Origin: JAAZPT01 sp964544955
Lineage (GTDB): Bacteria; Bacillota; Clostridia; Christensenellales; Aristaeellaceae
Direction: 5' to 3'
Length of the DNA: 28,652 nucleotides
Assembly: GCA_964544955.1 (NCBI GenBank)
Contig: CAZJEB010000017.1
Span: 1 to 28,652, forward strand
Shown here: piece by piece, positions 1 to 6,757 of the stretch
Numbering within the stretch: the stretch's first letter is position 1
Layout: every line of letters begins with the position of its first letter
Notes under the pieces: model-generated
Seen by the model: the letters and a program-made list of their open reading frames with translations, nothing else
The model's database searches: none
What the model was told of the DNA's origin: nothing
Made by a program: the position numbers and the translations under genes

Positions 1-55
1 AGCCTTTTACGGACTGAGGGAACCCAGCGATTAAGCGAAGCTTAATTGATGGGCG
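1..55 (+). repeat. 65-bp double-hairpin repeat, copy 1 (truncated by window edge)
   Basis: Second half of the unit seen whole at 189-255, 2886-2953 and 2980-3046. It has the CTGAGGGAACCC variant of the linker and the ATTAAGC-GAA-GCTTAAT form of the second hairpin, closed by CCCA and TGGG. Confidence 0.75.
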
Positions 56-188
56 TAAAGAGGTACGAAGTGAGGATCAAATTCCTTCGGGATTTGTATT
101 TTATGAATATCTTGAGTTTTATAGTAGTTGGCTTGTAAAACGGAAGAGTTGGGGTCAAGGGTGTCTTGAGGCGAAGCAAGTGAGTGAG

Positions 189-255
189 TACAAAAGGCGA
201 AGCCTTTTACGGAGCGAACGCACCCAGCGATTGACCGTAGGGCAATTGATGGGCG
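189..255 (+). repeat. 65-bp double-hairpin repeat, copy 2
   Basis: Starts with hairpin AAAAGGC-GAA-GCCTTTT, then the linker ACGGAGCGAACG, then CCCA, a second hairpin in its ATTGACC/GGGCAAT form, and TGGG. Preceded by GAGGCGAAGCAAGTGAGTGA, which also precedes copies 4 and 5 in near-identical form. Confidence 0.8.
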
Positions 256-329
256 AAAAATGCTCTTGCGGGTGTGGGCAGAGCCCACGAAAGGACAAGG
301 CAATAGCCTTGAAACTTGGATAATACATA

Positions 330-360
330 GCAAACGGGAGCGTTGAGCGACAATGTTTGC
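330..360 (-). repeat. GCAAAC/GTTTGC hairpin module, inverted copy
   Basis: The 31-bp unit, bounded by GCAAAC and GTTTGC and containing a CGTTGAGCGACA core, also occurs at 22639-22668 and 28373-28403 in the opposite orientation. Beside it (about 275-312) are two small hairpins, GTGGGC-AGA-GCCCAC and AAGGCAATAGCCTT, which accompany the unit in all three places with changed arm bases. Confidence 0.7.
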
Positions 361-440
361 GTGCTTGTGAGAAAAAAAGTTGGGGTTAAGGCGTCACGTC
401 TTTATGGGTTAAGAATGGCCTAGCCCCCTATGAGGTTTGA

Positions 441-1826
441 ATGAAGTTATTTAAGTATTTAAAATGGGATAATGTATTTTTTAAAAATGTAATGTTTATA
501 ACATTGCCTATACTAATGCAATCAATAGTAGGGCAAACATTGCACCTTGTTGATAATGTAATGGTATCACAATTAGGTGATGCGGCATATGCTGGGGTTG
601 CCCAAGCAAACCGCTTTACAATGGTTATAAATGTAATGCTTTTTGGTGTAGCAACAGGCTCGGCAATATTCTTGGCCCAGTATTGGGGATCAAAGGAAAT
701 TGATGAGATGAAAAAATCCTTGGGCTTGGGCTTAGTGTGGGGCTGTGGCCTCGCCTTAATAATGGGCTTTTTAGGTTTTTTTGCCACCGATACAATAATA
801 TCGCTGTTTTTGCAAAAGGGCGAAAGCTTTAACCAAGCAAGAATATATTTAAAAACAATATCACCAATGTTTGTTGTTGCGGCTGTTTCAAACGCTTATG
901 CAAGCGTATTAAAATCTGAGGAGCGAACAAAATACCCTATGATAGCAGGGGTTGTAAGCATGATAGTAAATACTATACTTAATTACTTGCTAATAATGGG
1001 TAACTTTGGCTTCCCCAAATGGGGCGTTTTTGGCGCTGCCCTTGCAACACTTATAGCATCAGTGGCAGGCATGGCAATAAATATTTACTTTGCTTATACA
1101 AAAAGCGTAAGCGGTAAAGCAAAAATAAAAGAACTGTTCAACTTTAATAAAAGCTTTATACAAAAATATAATAAAACTGTTAGCCCAGTAATATTAAACG
1201 AAACATTGTGGAGCTTGGGCATAGCAGTATATAGCATTTTTTATGGTATGCGTGGCGACGTGGCTGTTGCTGCAATGGGCGTGTTTAATACATTGGATGG
1301 GCTTACTTTTATAATAATATATGCCATAGTAGGCGCTACATCCATAATAGTTGGTAAGGAACTTGGCGCTGGCAATAAGGAAAGGGCAGAACTTTATGCT
1401 AAACAGCTAACTGCGGGCACAGTTATGTTTTCAGTAGTTACAGCTTTAATAGCCTTTGTGTTCCGCCACCCCTTGTTTTCAATATTTGGAACATTATCCA
1501 AGGAAACATTGGATTTTGCTATGGTGATATTTTTAATATCCTTAGCGTTTAGCTGGATAAGAAGCTTTAATAGCGTGCTTATTGTGGGCATACTTAGGGC
1601 AGGGGGCGACACCATTGCTAGCTTGCTTATAGATGTATTGTTCCTGTGGTTTGTGGCAATACCCTTGCTTGCCTTAGGCACAAAGTTTACTACATTGCCT
1701 GTAAGCATACTTTACTTGTTTACATTAAGCGATGAAATACTTAAATTTATATTTGGTATGCGTAGGTTTGTATCGGGTAAATGGGCAAAAACATTAACCC
1801 ATAATGCTAATTTAAACCAAAAATAG
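441..1826 (+). CDS. MATE family multidrug/Na+ efflux transporter
   Basis: The 461-residue product is a polytopic inner-membrane protein of the MATE (NorM/DinF-like) family, which exports cationic drugs or metabolites in exchange for Na+ or H+. Visible family traits are the N-terminal 'TLPILMQSIVGQTLHLVDNVM' type helix (residues about 18-38), the 'AQYWGSKEIDEMKKS' loop after the second helix, a second half beginning near residue 245 with 'PVILNETLWSLG', and about twelve hydrophobic segments. Length fits the family (about 450). The ATG is preceded by GAGGT at a normal distance. Repeats lie directly upstream and no clear promoter is seen. The gene is followed by the tail of a minus-strand RNA candidate, so transcripts converge there. 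A second MATE gene at 8137 belongs to another subgroup. The substrate cannot be inferred. Confidence 0.93.
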   Translation: MKLFKYLKWDNVFFKNVMFITLPILMQSIVGQTLHLVDNVMVSQLGDAAYAGVAQANRFTMVINVMLFGVATGSAIFLAQYWGSKEIDEMKKSLGLGLVWGCGLALIMGFLGFFATDTIISLFLQKGESFNQARIYLKTISPMFVVAAVSNAYASVLKSEERTKYPMIAGVVSMIVNTILNYLLIMGNFGFPKWGVFGAALATLIASVAGMAINIYFAYTKSVSGKAKIKELFNFNKSFIQKYNKTVSPVILNETLWSLGIAVYSIFYGMRGDVAVAAMGVFNTLDGLTFIIIYAIVGATSIIVGKELGAGNKERAELYAKQLTAGTVMFSVVTALIAFVFRHPLFSIFGTLSKETLDFAMVIFLISLAFSWIRSFNSVLIVGILRAGGDTIASLLIDVLFLWFVAIPLLALGTKFTTLPVSILYLFTLSDEILKFIFGMRRFVSGKWAKTLTHNANLNQK

Positions 1827-1829
1827 GCA

Positions 1830-1953
1830 AACAAAAAGGCGGCCAAACCGCCTGTTACAAGCATCGACTACAGCTAGTTTCCCTTGCCCTACTACTATAT
1901 CCAAAAAGTGGATCACTTTTGGCAAGGCGTGTTCAATAACTTGTTATGCTTGT
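1830..1953 (-). ncRNA. Putative structured small RNA, 6S-RNA-like fold
   Basis: On the minus strand a consensus promoter (-35 TTGCAT at 1982-1977, 17-bp spacer, -10 TATAAT at 1959-1954) precedes a stretch that ends at an intrinsic terminator: a stem from AGGCGG and CCGCCT at 1837-1853, then TTTTT. Between them there is no frame of note but there is a fold. An 8-bp closing stem pairs 1946-1953 with 1857-1864. Next comes an internal loop of 18 and 17 nt, then a 7-bp stem pairing 1921-1927 with 1882-1888, then an apical hairpin (1904-1910 with 1914-1920, loop GAT). Closing stem, large central bubble and apical stem is the layout of 6S RNA (ssrS), which mimics an open promoter and binds RNA polymerase. 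At about 120 nt it is shorter than the usual 160-200 nt, and a start 6-8 nt after the -10 would trim the closing stem. The identity is therefore an inference; the promoter-fold-terminator arrangement is seen directly. Confidence 0.55.
1832..1853 (-). terminator. Intrinsic terminator of the minus-strand RNA candidate
   Basis: Read on the minus strand: AGGCGG, loop TTTGG, CCGCCT, then TTTTT. The T-run lies only on the minus-strand side, so the hairpin ends minus-strand transcription and is not a good terminator for the plus-strand MATE gene. Confidence 0.7.
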
Positions 1954-1982
1954 ATTATAAAACATAAATAAAAATAATGCAA
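1954..1982 (-). promoter_or_regulatory. Promoter of the minus-strand RNA candidate
   Basis: TTGCAT (-35, 1982-1977) and TATAAT (-10, 1959-1954) are separated by exactly 17 bp on the minus strand. There is no downstream minus-strand gene, so the promoter most likely serves the short RNA that ends at about 1830. Confidence 0.6.
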
Positions 1983-2041
1983 GTAGTTTTATAAAATATA
2001 TTAAATGTTAAACCAAATAAAACATTATTACGGGGGATATT

Positions 2042-2818
2042 ATGGAAAAGGGAATAATTAAAGCTATTAAACAAGCGGGGGAAATGATAAAAAATGCACA
2101 GCTTGATAATTTGGGCACACATAATAAAAGCAATTTTAGGGATGTGGTAACGGATTATGATGTTAAAATACAAGAATTTTTAAAAACCGAACTGCTAAAA
2201 CTTTGCCCTGATGCAATTTTTGTGGGTGAGGAAAGCGATAATGTAGGTGTTGATTACTATAAAAAAGCTTTTATAGTTGACCCTATAGATGGTACCGCAA
2301 ACTTCACCTTTGGCTATAAACATAGCTGTTGTAGCATAGCCTATGTTGAGGATGATAAAGTGGTGATAGGCGCAGTTTATAACCCTTATTTAGACGAGCT
2401 TTTTACAGCCATAAGGGGCGAGGGCGCTAAGCTTAACGGTAAAACTATTAAGGTTATAGATGGTGGCTTAAAAGCTGGCGTAGCAATATTTGGCACAAGC
2501 CCCTATAACGATAAAACAACTGATGTTACATTTGAATTAGCCAAGGCAAGCTATATGGCTTGCATGGATGTAAGGCGAACAGGCTCAGCCGCATTGGATT
2601 TGTGCTATGTGGCAGCATCAAGGGCAATACTGTTTTTTGAAGGATCCCTATCCCCATGGGACTATGCCGCCGCCTCCCTTATATTAGAAGAAGCGGGCGG
2701 AATATATAGCGATTGGCATGGAAATAAAATGAATTTGAGGGATAAACAGAGTATTGTTGGCGGAAACCCAAAAGCCTATAAGGAATGGATGGAGATTAAG
2801 GAGAGTATAGTTTCTTAG
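2042..2818 (+). CDS. suhB: Inositol monophosphatase family protein
   Basis: The 258-residue cytoplasmic protein belongs to the IMPase/FBPase/CysQ fold of Mg2+- and Li+-sensitive phosphatases, which remove phosphate from inositol phosphates or related sugar or nucleotide phosphates. Metal-binding motifs are intact: GEE at about 62-64, DPIDGT at about 80-85, and the C-terminal WDYAAA at about 206-211 followed by EEAGG. Length is typical (about 260). The ATG is preceded by a GGGGG stretch at good spacing. It stands alone, with a minus-strand RNA promoter just upstream and a block of repeats directly downstream. The gene symbol is by family only; specificity for inositol-1-phosphate is not shown by the sequence. 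Confidence 0.92.
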   Translation: MEKGIIKAIKQAGEMIKNAQLDNLGTHNKSNFRDVVTDYDVKIQEFLKTELLKLCPDAIFVGEESDNVGVDYYKKAFIVDPIDGTANFTFGYKHSCCSIAYVEDDKVVIGAVYNPYLDELFTAIRGEGAKLNGKTIKVIDGGLKAGVAIFGTSPYNDKTTDVTFELAKASYMACMDVRRTGSAALDLCYVAASRAILFFEGSLSPWDYAAASLILEEAGGIYSDWHGNKMNLRDKQSIVGGNPKAYKEWMEIKESIVS

Positions 2819-2885
2819 TTTGTTATGCGGAACTTGGCTTTTCGCTTTTTGGTATGAGGTAAGGGAGGCGGAGCGACCGAGGGAG

Positions 2886-2953
2886 TACAAAAGGCGAAGC
2901 CTTTTACGGACTGAGGGAACCCAGCGATTGACCGTAAGGGCAATTGATGGGCG
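2886..2953 (+). repeat. 65-bp double-hairpin repeat, copy 3
   Basis: First hairpin AAAAGGC-GAA-GCCTTTT is unchanged. The linker is the CTGAGGGAA variant shared with copy 1. The second hairpin is the ATTGACC/GGGCAAT form shared with copy 2, with one added base in the loop. It is thus a recombinant of the two linker and hairpin types. Confidence 0.8.
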
Positions 2954-2979
2954 TAAATGAGGCGGAGCAAGTGAGTGAG

Positions 2980-3046
2980 TACAAAAGGCGAAGCCTTTTA
3001 CGGAGCGAACGCACCCAGCGATTAAGCGAAGCTTAATTGATGGGCG
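2980..3046 (+). repeat. 65-bp double-hairpin repeat, copy 4
   Basis: The AGCGAACGC linker of copies 2 and 5 is combined with the ATTAAGC-GAA-GCTTAAT hairpin of copy 1. It sits 26 bp downstream of copy 3 in the same orientation. Confidence 0.8.
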
Positions 3047-3218
3047 TAAGAAGGTATGAGGTATGAGGTGACGATCAAACTCCTAACGGAGTTTGTTATT
3101 GTATGAATATCTTGGGTTGATTACTTTAACGGATTGTAAAGCATGATGCCATTATAAATAAATAAAATCTGAAAAATATAACAAATTTATATAAAAAATC
3201 TTTAATCAGGAGTAAACT

Positions 3219-3554
3219 ATGGAAGAAATAATTGTGCAGGAAATTAGGGCTTTTTTGGATGATAATATGCGCTTAACAAAACTTCCTAAAAAAAGAAGGA
3301 AGTTTGTATGTGCCTTGATATATATTGCCAGTAAGTTTGATAGTAATACAAGCTATACCGAGCCTGAGGTAAACGATATTTTGGAAAAATGGCACAACTT
3401 TGGAGACAAGGCAACATTAAGGCGTTCCTTATGTGATATGGGCTTTTTAGATAGAACATTAAACTGTAGTGAATACAAACTAATATCCCCCACACCAAAC
3501 TTAAACAGCTTTGATGCTTGGATAAGGGGATTAAAAATTATTTATAATTCATAA
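3219..3554 (+). CDS. DUF2087 domain-containing protein
   Basis: The 111-residue soluble protein is essentially one DUF2087 domain. The family pattern is visible: LPKKRRK (about 22-28), 'LIYIASKFDSNTSYTEPEVN' (about 33-52), a WHNFGD.ATLRR core (about 58-69) and DMGFLDR (about 73-79). DUF2087 is often found at the C-terminus of ArsR/GntR-type regulators, or alone as here, and is thought to be DNA-binding or regulatory; no role is established. AGGAGT precedes the ATG. It is monocistronic, with repeats upstream and a 150-bp spacer to convergent minus-strand genes. Confidence 0.85.
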   Translation: MEEIIVQEIRAFLDDNMRLTKLPKKRRKFVCALIYIASKFDSNTSYTEPEVNDILEKWHNFGDKATLRRSLCDMGFLDRTLNCSEYKLISPTPNLNSFDAWIRGLKIIYNS

Positions 3555-3706
3555 CAAAATTCATTAATATAATCCTATGATTAATCATATCTAAATCTTA
3601 AAAACTGAAGGTTTATTCGCATGCCTACCACGAATCAACATACGTTTTATAATTTAATATTGATTCTTTTATTTTAATCAAAGAAAAATATACTTAAGGT
3701 ATTCTC

Positions 3707-4318
3707 TTACATTATAATTTCACAATAAGGTTTATTATCATTTATGTATTTAAACATTACCTCATCCCCTTGGTGCAAACCACAGCTTTGTGTTGGCTCG
3801 TTTAGTAGGGTGCCGTAGAATATATCCTCACGGATATTTTTACACCTTACCCATAGGGATTCTGCGCCAAGGGTGGCTTGTATATCATCAGGGAAAACGG
3901 AGTTGCGGAAAGGGTCTAGGTAGGCGAAGTTTTGGCTACGAAGTTTTTCCAAGGCCTTTGTGCCACGGTAGTATTCGTTTATGCCCTCTATTTTACTGGA
4001 ATGGGTGTTGTAAAGTTGAATATCATCAAGCAATATAATTTGGCAATTTGCCACATCGCTAAACCTAAGCTTTAGGGTTTTGTTTTTGTTGCCCTCATAG
4101 GTGTTTATAGTATTATCAGGGGCTTTATAGGCTTGGCAAAGCACCTCGAAGGATATGCCTGCATTATAATCTATATATCCATAGCAAAGTAGGCCGTTAG
4201 CCTTTTCATTGCCTTGCATATAATCGTTTACGTTTAAATTTTTAATGCTATCATTTTCCGCAATAAAGCAAATACAGCCTCTTATATCCCTAAAGGGTAT
4301 ATCTTTTACGGTTTTCAT
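3707..4318 (-). CDS. Uncharacterised protein, DUF2314-like C-terminal half
   Basis: I do not recognise the N-terminal half of this 203-residue soluble protein. From about residue 150 to the end, the pattern 'LGAESLWVRC', a hydrophobic strand, 'GTLLNEPTQSCGLHQGDEV' resembles the DUF2314 family (aromatic-rich strand, G-L-N-P turn, G-x-x-x-GD motif); this is a reading by eye. No signal peptide or membrane segment is present. The start ATG overlaps the stop of the upstream hydrolase by 4 bp (ATGA), with AGGAGG inside the hydrolase gene. The two are therefore translationally coupled and probably act together. No function is proposed. Confidence 0.7.
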   Translation of the reverse strand: MKTVKDIPFRDIRGCICFIAENDSIKNLNVNDYMQGNEKANGLLCYGYIDYNAGISFEVLCQAYKAPDNTINTYEGNKNKTLKLRFSDVANCQIILLDDIQLYNTHSSKIEGINEYYRGTKALEKLRSQNFAYLDPFRNSVFPDDIQATLGAESLWVRCKNIREDIFYGTLLNEPTQSCGLHQGDEVMFKYINDNKPYCEIIM

Positions 4319-5130
4319 ATTAAGCCTCCTTGCAAAAAGTTTAGTACACGGGTGTTAAAATCCTTAGCTTCCTCATAAGCGCCATGCCCATAGTTTTGGT
4401 AAATGTATAATTGGCTGCCCTGTATTGCTTCGGCTATTTCTATTGAGCCTTCCACGCCTAATATTGCATCCTTTTGGGCACCTATTACAAGGGTGGGTGC
4501 TTTTACATTGCATAAATCCATATAGCAGTTTTGGCTTAAGCAGGCATTGGCTTGAGTTATAAAGTTATCAAAGCTTTTAGGCTTAGTAAGGGCTGCCAAT
4601 AGGGGCACAAAGGGCTTGCGAAGTTTTAAGCCCTTGGGGGTGTAGGACTTTATTGCTACATCCTCAAGCATAGTTTTAAATTCACCTTTTTGCACCATGC
4701 TTATCCAGGGCTTTATTGCACCTTGCACAACTTTGTTTTGCCTTGATAGGCTTAATGCAATAATTAGTTTGTTAAGCTTTTGAGGGTAATTTATCGCTAG
4801 GTGTTGAGCTATCATTCCCCCTTGGGATATGCCGTATATGTGGGCTTTGGGAATGTTAAGCAAATCCATAGCATAAGCTATATCCCCCGCCATTTCCCTG
4901 TTGGAATAAATTTGGGGCAAAGGGCGTTTTCTAGCAAAGATATACACAGTGTAGTTTTTTGCAAAGGCTTTAAAAAAGTAGGCTAAGGGCAAGGCTTTAC
5001 CCTTGGGGTTTGTGTAGCTTTCGCCTAAGCCAGGTATAAGTATTAAGTTTTCACTACCCTTGCCAAACTTTATATAATCCATTGTGGTATCGTTTAGCTT
5101 AAGTACAAGGTTTTTTGCATTTAACAGCAT
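4315..5130 (-). CDS. Alpha/beta hydrolase fold protein
   Basis: The 271-residue cytoplasmic protein has the alpha/beta hydrolase order: a 'LILIPGLGES' oxyanion-side strand at 29-38, nucleophile elbow G-I-S-Q-G with Ser102, the acid Asp221 in 'VIGAQKDAILG', and the base His249 in 'YGHGAYEEA'. A small cap lies between about 125 and 195. Such proteins are esterases, lactonases or C-C hydrolases; the substrate is not deducible. AAGGGG precedes the ATG. It is first in a two-gene operon with the 4-bp-overlapping downstream protein. The 400 bp upstream are AT-rich and shared with the divergent LRR gene. Confidence 0.9.
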   Translation of the reverse strand: MLLNAKNLVLKLNDTTMDYIKFGKGSENLILIPGLGESYTNPKGKALPLAYFFKAFAKNYTVYIFARKRPLPQIYSNREMAGDIAYAMDLLNIPKAHIYGISQGGMIAQHLAINYPQKLNKLIIALSLSRQNKVVQGAIKPWISMVQKGEFKTMLEDVAIKSYTPKGLKLRKPFVPLLAALTKPKSFDNFITQANACLSQNCYMDLCNVKAPTLVIGAQKDAILGVEGSIEIAEAIQGSQLYIYQNYGHGAYEEAKDFNTRVLNFLQGGLI

Positions 5131-5529
5131 GTGTACCCCTTTTTATGTTTTTGTAAATATAATGTATAAATGTATTATAACATAATAAAAATACAATGTG
5201 TTAAAATTTTATCAAGTAATTGAATATAATATGTTTTTATAAAAAACATTATTGCATTAATCGGTTTTAGCTTTGTTTTGTGTAAGCTTTTTAAACATTT
5301 AATTGTTTTGTTCAAATTTTAATTTTGAACTTTTTTAGCCATATATATTGTTTTTATTTTTAAATATTACAAAATGTTTATTTTGTTGCTTAAATATTAT
5401 ATAAAAATATAGGCATAAAAGCCTTTAAATATAATATATTATAGGCCTTTAAGGCTTGACACGGGTTTTATATTGGTTCATAATCTAAATTATTACAATT
5501 AGTTTAAATGTATAAGCGAAGGAGCTATT
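5131..5529. promoter_or_regulatory. AT-rich divergent intergenic region with LRR gene promoter
   Basis: About 400 bases of very AT-rich DNA without a gene. On the plus strand there is a near-consensus promoter, TTGACA (5456-5461), 17 bp, CATAAT (5479-5484), giving a leader of about 40 nt and AAGGAG (5519-5524) before the LRR gene. An inverted pair AAGCCTT (about 5419) and AAGGCTT (5451-5457) flanks and overlaps the -35 box and could be a regulator site. I see no clear promoter for the hydrolase on the other strand. Confidence 0.6.
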
Positions 5530-6728
5530 ATGAAAAAACAAATATCCTTAATAATTACATTGGTGTTAATTTGCATTACGAGCATAGCCTTTGCGAGTGC
5601 TACATACCCCATAAATATAGATGAAGCCAACTTCCCTAACCCAATTTTTAGGGAGTATGTAAAGGGATTTTCATCCAATGGTACTACTTTAAGCCTTCAC
5701 GATGTTAATGCCCTTGAAACCCTTGATGTTATAAGCTCAGGTATAGATAGCTTAAAAGGCATAGAACATTTTACAAATTTAAAATGGCTTTATGCATCTG
5801 GCAACCCCATAACAGCATTGGATTTAAGCAATAATACAAACTTGGAAAACATTAGTTTGAATGCAAAACAAACATTTCAACATTGGATTTAAGTAGCAAT
5901 ACACGCTTAAAAATGCTTAGCATTACAGGGTCCAACCTTACAAATTTAACATTGCCCCAAACTAATTTATTAACATCAATAGTAGTTAACGATAATAAAT
6001 TAACAAGCTTGGATGTTAGTAAAAATACCGAGCTAACAAAATTAGTTGTATATAATAATAACTTGGAAGGCTTAAATTTAGCAAGTAACACAAAGCTACA
6101 AACACTACATGCAAGCAGTAATAAAATTTCATCAATAGATTTAAGCAATAATACTGTGTTGAACGATATTGATTTATCAAACAATAATTTAAGCTGTTTA
6201 AACTTAGTTAGTAACCCAATAAGGGTATTTTTATCGCCTCAGAGTGTAAAAAGGGATAAAACAATAGGTATAGACGAACCCCTTGAACTTCTTTTTTCCG
6301 AATTAGATGCCAATATTATTCCAGGGAACGTTTTATCAGTAACAGATGCAACAATAAGCGGTGATAAATTTACAGGCTTAAGAAATGAATCAAGGTTTTC
6401 ATATACATATGCCACAAGAACTGGAAGCATACAACCAACGGATATGTTGGTATTTGTTGTTGCTAAATTTACATATGAGCCTATTATTAGCGGTTCACCT
6501 AGCATTAGCCCAACACTAACGCCGGCATTAACCCCTGCATTAACACCAACGCCTACCCCAACAACACTTCCAACACCCTCGGCTACACCAACGCCACCAA
6601 GTACTTCTGTGCCTGTAATAACGGCACCACAAACGGGTGATAGTCAAAACACATTGTTGTTTGTAATGTTGGCAATATTATCAATAGCAGTGGTAAGCTT
6701 AGTTTTAAAAAAGCATAGTAAAATATAA
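5530..6728 (+). pseudogene. Secreted LRR surface protein with sortase-like tail, frameshifted
   Basis: One gene is read in two frames: 5530 to the stop at 5892, then the third frame from about 5850 to 6728. Part 1 has a signal peptide (cleavage after about residue 23, FASA), the FPNPIFREYV module and the first LRRs. Part 2 continues with LRRs of 21 residues (LDVSKNTELTKL type), a non-LRR region, a Pro/Thr-rich stalk and a C-terminus made of APQTGD, a hydrophobic helix and KKHSK. That is the layout of a sortase-anchored wall protein with Ala in place of the usual Leu. The frames meet in GCAAAACAAAC near 5864-5874; a -1 shift, or loss of a base, restores the LRR series. This may be a true mutation, programmed slippage or a sequence error. 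The protein shares its N-terminal module with the giant LRR protein at 22865-28055 but lacks the cysteine column. The gene ends at a strong terminator. Confidence 0.8.
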
Positions 6729-6730
6729 TT

Positions 6731-6757
6731 ATCCCCCAAATGGGGGATTTTTTATTT
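6731..6757 (+). terminator. Intrinsic terminator of the LRR gene
   Basis: ATCCCCC, loop AAAT, GGGGGAT, then TTTTTT. It lies between the LRR gene and the convergent MerR gene, whose stop codon falls in the T-rich tail at 6752-6754. Confidence 0.85.

Larger units (their letters stand above)
1..440. repeat. Intergenic mosaic of palindromic repeat modules
   Basis: No credible gene lies here; the open frame on the minus strand runs through repeat DNA. Visible modules are two copies of a 65-bp double-hairpin unit (1-55, cut by the window edge, and 189-255); an inverted repeat with arms near 80-99 (CAAATTCC and GGGATTTG); a TATGAATATCTTG segment near 102-114; fragments of a TTGGGGTCAAGG unit near 150 and 380; and a GCAAAC/GTTTGC hairpin unit at 330-360. 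Each module recurs elsewhere in the window, alone or in a different order. The stretch is visibly richer in G and C than the surrounding intergenic DNA. Confidence 0.75.
2819..3140 (+). repeat. Intergenic mosaic repeat block behind the phosphatase gene
   Basis: The 400 bases between the phosphatase and the DUF2087 gene hold no gene. They contain two 65-bp double-hairpin units (2886-2953 and 2980-3046), each led by a GAGGCGGAGC segment; a short run of the heptamer GAGGTAT (about 3055-3070); an inverted repeat CAAACTCC-TAAC-GGAGTTTG at about 3077-3096; and the TATGAATATCTTG segment near 3102. This is the same module order as in the right part of the 15.6-kb block, read on the other strand. Confidence 0.75.

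Noticed and set aside
31..333. 100-codon minus-strand frame
   Set aside because: It runs through the 65-bp double-hairpin units and other repeat modules and has no ribosome site or family features; the frame is a by-product of repeat DNA.
5864..5874. Programmed -1 frameshift site
   Set aside because: GCAAAACAAAC allows one tRNA to slip, but it is not a full slippery heptamer and no clear downstream pseudoknot was seen. I kept frameshift mutation or sequencing error as more likely.
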